From Asparagopsis taxiformis (lineage: Eukaryota > Rhodophyta > Florideophyceae > Bonnemaisoniales > Bonnemaisoniaceae): a stretch of DNA of 64,000 nt. Position numbers and translations under genes: made by a program. Where the stretch lies: assembly GCA_030407315.1 (NCBI GenBank), contig JALQPE010002405.1:1-64000 (forward strand). Direction: 5' to 3'. The notes beneath the pieces were generated by a model. That model was not told where the DNA came from and searched no databases. It saw only the letters and a program-made list of their open reading frames with translations. Positions 33,380 through 44,088 of this stretch are shown one piece after another (position 1 is the first letter of the stretch; every line of letters starts with the position of its first letter).

Positions 33380-35119
33380 CTATAGCAGGTACTTCTCGGC
33401 CAGTTTTTCCATTCTTCCCGCTCCTACTGCCCTGTTCACTACTTCTTCGGACAGCAGTTTGGCTATTCTTCGCGGTTCGTCAATACCATGGATTAAAACA
33501 TACGGTACGTAAACTCGCAAACAACCCCACTGTCCCTCTCCATTCCTTCCACGTTTCCTCTGCCCAACAGGCTCCCATTCCACCCGGAAACTCTTCACAA
33601 CTCCGCTCCTTCGACTTCTTCCCCCATTGACACATCCACTGCGAACCTCTGAATGAATTGGGCACACCCCCTCTCGACTCTCAACCTCCATCTTCGAAAC
33701 GTACTGTCCCTGCACTATTGTGCGATCCCTTCGAACTGCACACAGTGCAGATTGTTCCCTCCGCAGCGCACAGAACATGCTGCTCCCGATGCTCATCGAT
33801 ACCGGTCCATTCTCACTATTCCCTCCATCATCCTCACAAAGTGCCGTCCCCAATATTTGCAGGCTACTCTGCTTCCAAAACCTCTCTTCATTCTCTTTCT
33901 CTTCTTCTTTCCCGTCAGTAGTAGACACGTTACGGGTGTGCACAAGCATTTCGCTGCGCTGCAATAAAGATATTCCTAGCATGTCGGATAGCACAGCAAA
34001 GTTGCTGCAAACCACTGTGATCGCTTCGTTTCCAGTTCCATGCATTGCCGAGTGTAAACTGGGATACACATCGTACAGACCTTCACCGTATAGGTCTATT
34101 GTTCCCTTCAGCAACTCTCGGAATATCCGCTGCACAATGTAGCAGGAACTTGTATCGGAGAGGTCACGAGATTTCCGCACATCATAGCTCCGTCCACCAT
34201 ACTTGTAGAGAACACGCGACTAGAGCTTCCAGTCGGTATTCGTACAGCCTGTTCTACCATCTTCTCCACTCCTCTCCGCATCATCGACAACAGCACCCAG
34301 ACCAACATTATCAACGATGCTGCTGGAACAATTAAACTTCCCAGCGTCCAACAACGACATTGCATCCTCCAGAACTCGCACCCTGGTCTCCAGCTGCCTC
34401 TCATTCGACGTCCTCTGTGCCCTCACTGCTCCATCTTCGGTTTTAACACGCTTGTAATCCGGCTCCCCAGCTTGCCGGCTATCCTCAGCGCTACTGTAGC
34501 TGGACTCCTCCGACAGTTCAATCTCCTCCCCCTCATCGTGACCGTCAACGTTTCCGACAGAGCATTTTCCTCTGCGCCACGCAGTCGGCTGCTGTCCGGC
34601 GCACATAATTCTCCGTCCGAGTAGGAACGTTCCATCATCATATCCCACGCAGGGATATCCCTTTTCCGGCATTGCATCGTACAGAATCCTGCCTTCAGCG
34701 ATGATCTCTTCCTCGAATTTCGGCTGCACGCTACCCGAAAATCTCCAAGACCTTACATCCGAAAACGCCACCTTTCTCCCACCTTGTATAATATGGATCA
34801 TCATCAACGACGCGCCGTCTCCATCCTTAGCGTCCCCAGATTCCACGACCCCGGGCACGTACACTCCACTTTCCCTCTCTACGTCTGCGAGGGCTCCTGG
34901 TGGAGGAGCTCCCGTGCATACTGGAAACTCTTCGGGGAGGCTCAGTGACACCACCTTCCCGCCCCACCACATCCCCACACCAGACACCTCAAACCACACC
35001 TCGATCCTAGACCCCACTTTCGGCAAGTCTTCGATACCGAGTACCCTCTCTTGGGCACGGTTCGCAATCGCTTTTTCGCTCTTGCACCTAATCCTCGCTG
35101 ACTCACGCCTGTTCGTCAT
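33380..35119 (-). CDS. Tudor-like protein, ~580 codons with one in-frame TAG
   Basis: Two open frames (35,119-34,220 and 34,219-33,380) are in the same phase and separated only by one TAG at 34,220-34,222. Without it the protein would be about 580 residues, with continuous coding character on both sides (TNTDWKL, stop, SRVLYKYGGRSYDV). Residues about 35-150 include GSRIEVWFEV, WWGGKVVSL and VAFSDVRSW, which resemble a Tudor or SGF29-like barrel, a reader of methylated histone tails or a protein-interaction module. The C-terminal half is unrecognised. Two half-palindromes of the island class lie 190 bp upstream. The stop could be a real mutation, readthrough or a sequencing substitution. Confidence 0.6.
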
Positions 35120-35550
35120 GATTCCCCTTCCAAATTAGTTGTAATACTAGAGAAGACGACAATTTAACAATGTAGTTGATGCAATACCATCTTTTCACTA
35201 CGGCGATACAGCCTAATATATGTGTACATACTCATGATGAATCATCTGCTCCGTAACGTCATTGCGTTTACCACGAAATGGCATGACTCGCTGATCGATT
35301 CTCATACTCAACTTACTCGAGCAAAACTCAATCCGGCATGTCAACCAGCCCGGATTGCGATTCCGACCATTTTTAATTCAATTTTTCTTCACATTCCCTT
35401 TAATTACCCATTATAGCTCCCGATCAAACTACATTTCGTGATTGGTAGTTCAGATTAATTTGGCTGATCCTCAGCTACTTCCCTCTCGAGAGTATATATA
35501 GTTTCTCTGGCTACGACCCTTACGCCGGCGTACGGGTGCTTTCAAACGGA

Positions 35551-35647
35551 CCCGTTCGCACACACCGGATCCCTATGCAAAGCGCGACGAACCAAAACGG
35601 GTCTGGTTCGTCGCGTTTGGCGTACGGATCTGGTGTGTGCGAACGGG
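35551..35647. repeat. Foldback hairpin 1
   Basis: The left arm CCCGTTCGCACACACCGGAT pairs with the right arm ending GTGTGTGCGAACGGG. Inner arms are CGCGACGAACCA and TGGTTCGTCGCG. Confidence 0.85.
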
Positions 35648-35953
35648 CATAGGGGTAGTTCAAAATCGATCTTGGTAAGTAGAAGAATTCCGGTTGTTTC
35701 TAGATTTACTCGAGCAAAACTCAATCCGGCATGTCAACCAGCCCGGATTGCGATTCCGACCATTTCTAACTCCAATTTTTTCTTCATATTCGCGTCCAAT
35801 TACCCATTATAGCTCCCGATCAAACTACATTTCGTGATTGGTAATTCAGACTAATTTTGTGGATCCTCTACCACTTCCCTCTACAGATTGTATAGTGAAT
35901 GACAGGTACTACTGCGGCAAGGTCCCATACGTAAATTGAGTCTCTGGCTACAA

Positions 35954-36074
35954 CGAACCCTATGCCCGCTCGCATGCACCCGATCCATATGCGAAGCGGG
36001 ACGAACCAGACGGGTCTGGTTCGTCTCTTTTTGCATACGGATCGGGTGCATGCGAGCGGGCGTAAGGGTCGTTC
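35954..36074. repeat. Foldback hairpin 2
   Basis: This is the homologue of the hairpin at 35,551 with different arm sequence. GCTCGCATGCACCCGATCC pairs with GGATCGGGTGCATGCGAGC. Changes in one arm relative to hairpin 1 are matched in the other arm. Confidence 0.85.
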
Positions 36075-36143
36075 AAAATCGATCTTGGTAACCGGCAGAA
36101 TTCCGGTTCTACGGATTCGTATGCATACGCGGTTGAAGTATTA

Positions 36144-36234
36144 GCATTCCAATACTTCAGGTGCGTACGCCCCAAACATGACAGACTATAGTCTGTCATG
36201 TTTGGGGGCGTACGCACCTGAAGTATTGGAATGC
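36144..36234. repeat. Near-perfect 91-bp palindrome
   Basis: Two 45-base arms meet at ACTATAGT with no loop. The only difference seen is four C in the left arm against five G in the right. Confidence 0.9.
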
Positions 36235-36943
36235 CAATCTGCAGATATGAATATTATGACCGCGACGCCAAACCATTTCCTGACCTTCTGTACAATGTCA
36301 ATCCCTCCACTCTTCATTGTAATTCCCGCGTTCACTACGGCCCCATCGCCCAATTGACCTCCCTTCCAGCACTACCATACTATACTACCTATCAATTATT
36401 TCCTAGCTTTCATCTTCTCACCTACCTCAACATAGGAAATTTCCCTCGTCCACAGCAACGCCAGAGTATATTCCAAGAAACAATTTCATACATGCACCTA
36501 GCCTACAAGTAGCTCACCTTAAGACATTGCCCATGCGTAAGTTCATTTCCATCATGTCCCAAATTACACCTACTGTAATGGAACCACCAAAACCAGTGAA
36601 ACCAGCCTCCCAAACCAGTCCATGCACTGGTTTAAACCACCCTCCGTACTGTACCCGTCGCTGGTTTGCCATTCCCGTCATTCCATAGCTGAAATTAGTA
36701 ATTTCAATGGTTTTTTTCCACCCACCGCCGGCCGCCAGTGTATAGACGGGCGCAAATCTAAAACCATCAAAAAATCATGCCCAACTACAGTACAGAACCA
36801 GCCTTTCAGCCTGGCCTGGCCAATGCTTTTCTCTGGTTTTTTTCCATCCCATTTCTCTACTGTATCCAGCCACGTCGCGTGGTTTTTTTCCAGTAAAATT
36901 ACAAATTTTGCTCTGGCCGGCTATTCCATCCAAATCTACTGGT
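36235..36943. other. Intergenic with scattered AACCAGT/ACTGGTT motifs
   Basis: From about 36,590 to 36,960 there are repeated phrases AACCAGTG, CACTGGTTTAAACC and GGTTTTTTTCC in both orientations, which look like remnants of a repetitive element. No gene was seen. Confidence 0.5.
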
Positions 36944-37633
36944 TCAAACCAGTGAAATCAATGGTTTTCTCAAAAATTGCTCATGCTGTGTGTGTAGGGG
37001 ATGAGAAAATATTGCGGTGCCGTCTGGGGCGGTCTGTGGGGAGGGGTGGAAGAGAGTATTTTGGTCGTTAGCCAGTGCTAACTGCCTGCGGAGCATGTCG
37101 ACTGGGTCGCGGAGGTACAGCTGTGCCGAGTACTTACCAGTTTTGTCTGGAATGATGTGGCTCTTGTAACCTTCGGTGCGGAAATGTGTTTCGACCATGG
37201 AAGCGGTAACGTGGCGACATTCTTCTACGGTGCGAACGGCGCTGTTGAACTTTTCTAGGGAGAATGCGGGGTTTTGTAGGATGGTGATGACTTCGCTCAC
37301 GCGGCCAGCGCCGGCCTTGTACTCGAGGGTTGTGAGACTGTCGGCGAGGGATTGCACGAGGAGGTCTGCGCGGGAGGGGGTTGAGGTTGGTGGCAGTGGA
37401 GCGTCACAGGGTGAGTCGCTGGAGAAAGCACGACCAGATTCTGGGTCTGGGGAGCTGGGTTGCGGGGAATCATGGTCGCCGTTTCGAGCAGGCTCATGGG
37501 TGACGGCAGGGACACGAGCGTTGTTGAAATGTTGGGGAGAGGGGTTCAAACGGTAGCGACACGTTCGCTCATGCAGCGCGAGCGCATAAGCATCTACGCA
37601 GTAGTAGAAGCACCCTTCATACTTGCATTCCAT
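36944..37633 (-). CDS. Zinc-finger transposase N-terminal fragment, 229 aa
   Basis: The frame begins with a C2H2-like finger (CKYEGC ... HERTC), then a Pro/Ser linker. A helical segment with YKSHIIPDKTGKY and YLRDPVDMLRRQL follows near residues 160-185, and the frame ends shortly after FSHPLHT. This order is what I recall for the N-terminus of Plavaka/KDZ-type transposases, which normally exceed 700 residues, so this is a truncated piece. The rest is absent in the following 300 bp, which hold repeats. The C-terminal part of a similar protein lies at 9.7-11.7 kb, also on the minus strand. Confidence 0.5.
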   Translation of the reverse strand: MECKYEGCFYYCVDAYALALHERTCRYRLNPSPQHFNNARVPAVTHEPARNGDHDSPQPSSPDPESGRAFSSDSPCDAPLPPTSTPSRADLLVQSLADSLTTLEYKAGAGRVSEVITILQNPAFSLEKFNSAVRTVEECRHVTASMVETHFRTEGYKSHIIPDKTGKYSAQLYLRDPVDMLRRQLALANDQNTLFHPSPQTAPDGTAIFSHPLHTQHEQFLRKPLISLV

Positions 37634-38230
37634 GTCGAGTTTTGACGCAAAAGGGAGGATTGCGAGCTGAACAGGGGAGATTGTGCCGTCCAGATGCGAC
37701 CAATTTTATTTTTGTGGTGCTTTCGAACTTGGAATGTAACGTGTTCGTAGTTTTGTGGGTAGTAGTTTTGTGCTCACTCCAGCTGACATCCCAACGGTGG
37801 AATTTAACCGAGAGTTCAATCATTTCCAACTGTTACATCACATTGCGTGCTGGCAACGTGTGCATGGAAGGACGAACGACTGCCCTGGGACATTAATTTT
37901 CAATTAATTCAATTGTAATAGTAAACTTTTCTATTTCCGAACTCCGTAGAATCTGAATGTGCTTTACAGCGGATATGCCACGGATCATGTGAGGAAAGCA
38001 AATGGATTCTCATATATATGATTCTATGTTATATTCGTTGTTCTCGATCCGGATCTCATTGTTCGGGGATTCAGAGACCATGGCTTGGGCCATACTCAAT
38101 CTCACTGCCGGCGATGATTTCGAGTATTCACAGCAAGACTTAAGCGGACGCTGAAAGCTGTCCGGTCGACGCCGCAGGCTCCACTCCGCCCTCATCACCG
38201 AATGAGATTCTTTGACCGCCTTTGCTTTGT
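37634..38230. other. Intergenic, nothing recognised
   Basis: Only short unrelated frames on both strands. No repeat or RNA gene was recognised. Confidence 0.4.
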
Positions 38231-38720
38231 TTAGTGTAGAGGATGGACGAAGGTACGTGCGCGAATCTTGAGGGTATGCATTGAGGGAAGCGTGGGTTTT
38301 GAGTCTGACTATTTCCGTTGGTGCGATATTTTTCATTGGAAGCCTGTTGACTCATGGTGTGTATTGAGCGGAGGATGGAAGAGAGGTACGTGAAGTTTTG
38401 AAAGTATGCTGCGAGGGAAGGTGGTTTTGAGTCTGACTGTTGTGGTTGATTCCGATGTTGTGTAGATGATGCAGGAATGGTGATGACGGAAGGTAAGTTT
38501 CATTGAGCGCCAGGATTTGTTTTGCGAAGATATGGACTGCTGACTTTGATTATTCATTGCAAGGTTTTTGGATCATGGTTTGTATTGTGTGTAGGATGGA
38601 TGAGAGGTAAGTAAGGGAGTTTCTAGGATATCTGGCGTGGTAAGCGTTGCTTTTGAATCTGACTGTTGGGTTGATGTTGTGTATGTGATGCAGGAGTGGT
38701 GAAGCAGGAACGGCAGGACT
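38231..38720 (+). repeat. Degenerate ~115-135-bp tandem repeats with splice-site-like junctions
   Basis: Units carry GGATGGA-GA-AGGTA(C/A)GT near 38,240, 38,372, 38,480 and 38,592, followed by TTTTGAGTCTGACTGTT. Each has the form AG, about 12-30 bases, GTAAGT or GTACGT, as a row of microexons would. It may also be chance in a purine-rich repeat. Confidence 0.55.
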
Positions 38721-39040
38721 CAGGAGAGTGAAGAAGGGATCTAGGAAGATGGGGAATGAAGCTGTGAGGTGTTTCTGGTAGGTGTATATTTTCGTGCATA
38801 CGATAGAAGTGAGACTGGGTTTCAAGTCGTGTAAGATTTTGCTGACAATGTTCGTGTTTGATGTCTTGATGATTTAATGGGCTGGGGTGGTGTCGAGGAA
38901 AGCGGGGATGGTATTGGGAAGGAGCGTATTTTTGTAATGTAGGTCGTGAGGGTTCTTGAAGTATGTGCGGATGGTGGTGCATGGCGTTCAGATGGTAGGG
39001 AGAACGCGATAGTGAGGGAGATGGGTGATCGACGATATGC
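38721..39040. other. Purine-rich intergenic, no gene seen
   Basis: G/A-skewed plus strand. Minus-strand frames are low-complexity His/Pro/Ser and are not credible as genes. Confidence 0.4.
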
Positions 39041-39051
39041 TGACAGGTATT

Positions 39052-39185
39052 TTGTATTCTGGCTGGATACGCATTTCATATTCTGGCTGGATACATATTC
39101 CGTATTCTGGCTGGATACGTATTTCCTATTCTAGCCGGTTATTTATTTCCTATTCTGACCAGATATGTATTTCCTATTCTAGAGA
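39052..39185. repeat. 24-bp minisatellite, five to six units
   Basis: The unit is TATTCTGGCTGGATACGTAT plus TTCC, with the last units diverged. Confidence 0.85.
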
Positions 39186-39299
39186 GACGTATTGTATACC
39201 AGCAGTTTCGTAAATGACAGAATGAAATACGGTCCGATATGGGCCCTGAATTTACCATCCGCTGTAATTTCTTCCCTCCCGGTTTCGCTGATATATTGT

Positions 39300-39530
39300 A
39301 TACTGGATGTCGGGCCCTAGTATTCCGCTGTATGTACTAGAGAAAGTGGATGTCGGATCCTAGTATTCTGCCATATGTACTAGAGAAAGTGGACGTCCGC
39401 ATCCAAAAAAAATTATTTTTTTGGACGCGGACGTTCATTTGTTCTAGTAAATCTCGGGGCCGACTAGGACCCGTACTAGAGAGACTGGACTTCCGCGTCC
39501 ACTTCCGAAAACACAGACGCATACAATGGT
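39300..39530. repeat. GGACGTCC-type repeat ending AACACAGACGCA
   Basis: The phrases TGTACTAGAGAAAGTGGA (twice), TTGGACGCGGACGTTC and GACTTCCGCGTCCACTT end in AAAACACAGACGCA, exactly where the Gypsy integrase frame stops matching. The same terminus appears at 54,050-54,062. Confidence 0.65.
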
Positions 39531-41303
39531 GTGGTGGCTGGGAACAGCTGAAGGGTACTCGCATGTTTGCGTAACCGTAATCGGTTTATCGCACACCCTG
39601 AACAGCGTTCAACCGTTCCGGTTATGTCCGCAGCCATTGCAGGCCAGAAATAAGATAGACGCATCGTGTCGTACATGCGGTTCTGACCAGGATGTCCTGC
39701 TAGGATTCCATGATGGCACATCGTCAATAGACGTAGCCGCAAGGCTTTGGGTACCACAATTTGGTTGGGATGAACCGTCCAGTCTGGACTTCCTACAAAG
39801 GACGCAATCTTCATCTTCGAAGAAGAGCGAGTCAGACTTCTGGGAGGCTAGAGCCTGTTGACAGAAGTCGTCAGATTGTTGCTCTTCGAGCCACTCCTTG
39901 CGAGTTATCGGGCTGAAGCTTTCCATTTGCGGATGAGTTGTTAAGACGGGGGTATCGTTGCGATCAGGCGCCTCCTCGGCGTGGTCTCTTGCTAGAGAAA
40001 GGTCGTAGAACCAGACATCTGTGTCGTCATCCAAGGATGTTTCACCTTGCGGTGCATGCGTGGCCAACAGAGTTGGTATTTCATCATCGATGATGACAGG
40101 CGTTTCGGCGTTAGTTTCAACACGCGAAAGGGCGCCAGGTAGTTGGTGAACCCGACCGGGACGGTAGATGATTTGATAATCAAATTCCGCAAGTCGGAGG
40201 CGCCAGCGGCATAGTCTCCCAGAAGGGTCGTTGATGTTCATGAGCCAACGCAGTGCGTTATGGTCCGTTCGGACGACAAACTTTGTTTGTTCCAAGTATA
40301 GACGTAGGATAGTGACAGCCCATACAACGGCTAAGCATTCTCGCTCCGTAGGGGAGTATCCTCTTTCAGGTTTAGTCAAGGTCCGCGACCAATAGCCAAT
40401 TGGCTTGAGATCGTTCTCTTCCCCTTGCTGCTGGAGCAGAGCACAACATGTCTGATAGGCGGAAGCATCCGTATCTACGGTGTATGGTTTGCCTAGCTTA
40501 GGCAGAGCCAGTATCGGCGGCTCGATCATGACCTCCTTGAGCGCGTTGAACGCGTGCTGTTGTTCCTCGGTAGGAGCTTCTTTCCCGAACCTAGGGAGGC
40601 TGTCTTTGGTCAGCATTTCGTTCAAGGGGTGCGCGATTGCGGCATACCCTTTGATGAATCGTCGAAAGACGCCACAGCTTCCGAGGAAGTATCGCATTTG
40701 CGTAGGTGTTTGCGGAAAAATCGCATCAGCGATAGCCGAAGTGGCGTTCTGTGCAACAGCTAGCTTGTCTGGCATCACGACATGTCCCAGGTAGTCAACC
40801 TTCTTTTCGAAGAAATGACACTTTGTCAACTTCAGGGTGACACCTGCTTCCCGTAGGAGGGAGAGTACTTGGTCCACATGGTGGAGATGTTCGGCCTCGT
40901 CCCGAGAGAATACGATCACATCGTCTAAGTAAATCAGACAGGTGTGCCAGCGAACGCTGCTAAGAATAATGTCGATGGCACGCTGAAACGTTGCTGGTGC
41001 ATTCTTCAAGCCAAAAGGCAATCGTTTGAAACGATATGTCCCCAAATGGGAGGTGAATGCCGTTTTGTCACGGTCGTCCTGTGCAACAGGGATCTGCCAG
41101 TAACCAGAGGTACAATCCAATGTGGTGAATACTTGAGCATCTCCGAGGGAGTCAATACAATCATCCATTCGTGGAAGGGGGTACACGTCATTGACAGTGA
41201 TGTCGTTAAGACCCCTATAGTCGACGCAAAAGCGTAATTTACCATCCTTCTTCGGGACAAGAACCACTGGGCTAGCCCATTCAGAGGTCGACGGTTCGAT
41301 CAC
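39530..41303 (-). pseudogene. Gypsy pol: RT, RNase H, partial integrase
   Basis: The main frame (41,303-39,609) reads FCVDYRGLN, CLIYLDDVIVF, then RNase H with DTDASAYQ and RTDHNALRWL, then an acidic linker. A frame change near 39,830 brings in the integrase HHCC zinc-binding domain (HHGILAGHPGQ ... CSGC). It breaks off after LFPATTPL, before the catalytic core. The upstream part of pol is in other frames. Confidence 0.9.
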
Positions 41304-42750
41304 TCCTTTTTCAGCATGCTGGTTATTTCCTTACGGGCAATCTCTCGACGAGTGGGTCCCATCCGGTAGGGTTGTTGCCGTCGAGGCTTACTTCCTTCGA
41401 TAATATCGATTCGGTGTTCCGTAGCGCGGATGTCCCCTAGGGATCCATCCCACATAGACTCTTGTCGAGATAGCATGCTAAGGATGCGTTCCCTTAACGG
41501 GATTTGACCAAGGTGGTGTAGAGAGACTCCTTGCTTCCAACTTGATGGTTGTGTGGCCTCGGCCTCTTGCTCCTGATGGAGAGTAGTCACCATAGTGGAG
41601 GCCTCTTGGGAGGAAGGGTAGAACGGCTGAGAGCCATGGGGCGCATCGGCCGTTCGGGTGCCCGAAGGGCATAGCCTATAACTGTCCGCTTTTGGAGGTA
41701 CTTGTCGGATGTACCGAAGTTAGTTAGAATTGTTAGGAATTCCTGTCGCGGTATGACTTCCGCAACCCCATTCGGGATAGAGACACGATGTCGGTGGAGG
41801 ATCCGATCTCTCGGAGACAGTATACTCAAGCCGCCACCGGCGCAGACAACGGTAGTTGTTACTTGACTCCGTGAAGGAATGGTCACATTTTGTGATAGTC
41901 TTATGCCATGAGGCTGACGGTCTACGTTGATCCCTTCGGGGGCCTAGAGGCGTCCACATAACAGGAAAGGGCAGGGGCCGATTTACGCACAGGAGACATC
42001 ACTAGGATAGCTATCGACCCGCCGTCGTGAATATCGATCCGGTGGGCCCGGCACCTAATTGCGTCTACGTGGGTATTCATTGCCCCAGTTCCCAGGATAA
42101 GGGGTACGACCAACTTAGGCGCGACGAAGAATTCTTCCTCAAAGGATTTGTGGCCTAACTGTAGAGACAGTTTAACTTTGCCAGTTATCCGAAGAGGATT
42201 GCTTAGCATCGGCCAGTTGTGGAACTTTGTCCGTGGGGACTTGGAATTGTTCCCAATTGTGGGGTAAGCTCCTTTTGTGGATGGCCGATGGTCCGGACCC
42301 GGTGTCCATTACCATACGCATAGGCGTGAGGACTGACGGATCGAGTCCGATAGAACCCATTACTACGTAATGGGCGGCCTTAAGCAAGCATAAGGCTTTC
42401 GGCCTAGGGTTCGAGTCCCTGTGGGGAACCCGAGGGTTGGTGTCTGGAAAGGCAGGTTCCCCAGGGGGATGGTTTACCTTACCTGTGGAGGTGGTTGTGG
42501 TGAGATGTCCACTGAATAGCCTGCTTGTTGGGCGCCCGTTGAGTTCCCGGTAGGAAAAGATAAGGTCGGCGGCGGGGTCCGCGGTATCACAGCCGGTTCT
42601 CCGGGTACGGTAGCGAGCAATGCTTTGCGTTTTACGATCCGCGATTTCCCGAGTAGGGTAGGCCTTAGGTTTCGCGGGTAGCGATGCTCGTAAAAGAGTC
42701 CCCGAGTCCTTTAGCAAGGTTACGGACAGCAAGGAAATCTTCTCCGCCAC
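41304..42750 (-). pseudogene. Gypsy protease and pol N-terminal region, frame-broken
   Basis: The protease motif VMDTGSGPSAI is near 42,300. A following LGTGAMNTHVDAIRC matches the equivalent in the 59-kb element, and RATEHRIDI ... ITSMLKKE runs into RT. At least four frame changes occur. Confidence 0.8.
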
Positions 42751-43252
42751 TGCGGCCTATAGTCACTTGACGGGTGTTTAACCTCTGGCGTAGGCCCTTG
42801 AGGTAGTAGATGACCAAGTCTCTTTCCGAGAAGACACATTCGCACACAGGAGAGGCAGCGTCCTGCAGTCTGTCTGCGTATGCAGATTCATCTTCATCCG
42901 GCCCTTGCCGTACGCGGATACCGCGTCATAAGCGTCCGCTAGGACATTGTCCGTCTCGTAGCGAGCCAAAAGGGCATTTACGGCTTGAGGCCAAGTGATC
43001 TGCTGGTGCAGGTGTTGAGAAGCTTGCGCTTCGCGTCTCAGCAGCGATAAACCGTTGAGGTTCTCCTTCCAGGAAATACTTGAGTAACTTGGTAGCTTCT
43101 CCCTCCGAGACTCCGCATGAATCACATGCATCTTGAAATTCCGCGAGGAACCGGAGGATATCGATGGGTTCCGTACCATCGAACGGCGTGAATGACGCGT
43201 TGAAATTACGGATCTTCTCCGTTAGCTTATACAAGCTTCTTGATTTACCCAT
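42665..43252 (-). pseudogene. Gypsy gag remnant
   Basis: It starts at 43,252 with FNASFTPFDGTEPIDILRF and later YFLEGEP, which parallels FSGRNPITLLGF and FFLDGDA of the 57-kb gag. It is broken into overlapping frames. Capsid function is inferred from position and this similarity. Confidence 0.7.
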
Positions 43253-44088
43253 GGGTATCAGTCGTTAGGGACTTGTTCTTGAGTCGGTAGTACCGATAGA
43301 GGACCACTCGTGTCGAACGCGGGTTCGCGGGCCTTCAAAGGCACTAAGCCTTCCTCAAGAGGTCCTTCTTCATCGTCCCACGAGGGAATTTTCCGGTGCA
43401 GATCCGGTGGCACGAGTGTGCTGTCTTGTGCGAGAGATATTCCCTGTTTGGGATAGTGATTCGGCGAGGGCCGTCGACACGGTCGGACAGAGTCGGGTTG
43501 CTTCTGCGACTTGATCCAATCGAGGATCTTCTTCTTCCTCCCTACCGGATGTAGGGTCAGGGGAATCAGCCGATCGGATACGGCGAGCAGGAAACTCCTG
43601 TTGTCCTAATGGACTGGCATTAAAGCCGTGAATCGAAAGCTCTCCAGACGAGTTTCCAAAGGGATACGCGTTTAGCGAATTCGGCTTTGACCTGATTCCA
43701 GGTTTCCGCTAGGAACTCGGCGTCCCGATCCTGGGTGGCTTCTCGGCTGGCGGCCATCAGCTTTGGCTCGACCAGTTCCATGACGGTTTCGAACGTAGCG
43801 TCTACAATTTCCGCCCTGCGGTCTTGAACAGTCTTCTCGACGACGGTGCTGAGTTCAGCTTGAACTCTTCCAACCGTTCGTTGAAGATTCGGTCGGCTCG
43901 GTCTTGCAGGGTGTTAATCACCACGCCTTCTTCGGCGACCGATCCGAATCTGATAAGTCGCTGGCAGGCGCTATGTCCTTACTAGAGGGTCCCGTTGTAG
44001 GGTTACGAGGCATTGTGAAGATGGTTGTGAAGGGAATTTCTCTCAAGGAGAGTTACCGAGGGTACAAGGTTCTAGGTCGAGAGACCAA
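43253..44088 (-). other. Gypsy 5' leader between LTR and gag
   Basis: It holds the 18-base sequence TGGTCTCTCGACCTAGAA next to the LTR. This is identical to that of the 55.5-kb element and is a probable primer-binding site. Short frames here are not convincing genes. Confidence 0.6.

Larger units (their letters stand above)
35312..36105. repeat. Tandem duplication of a ~395-bp block with half-palindromes P11 and P12
   Basis: The blocks starting at 35,312 and 35,705 share TTACTCGAGCAAAACTCAAT, CCCATTATAGCTCCCGATCA and TTCAAAATCGATCTTGGTAA, and each ends in a foldback. The first half lies upstream of the Tudor-like gene and keeps only one good arm of the island palindrome. A TATATATAG motif is near 35,486. 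No gene was seen. Confidence 0.8.
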
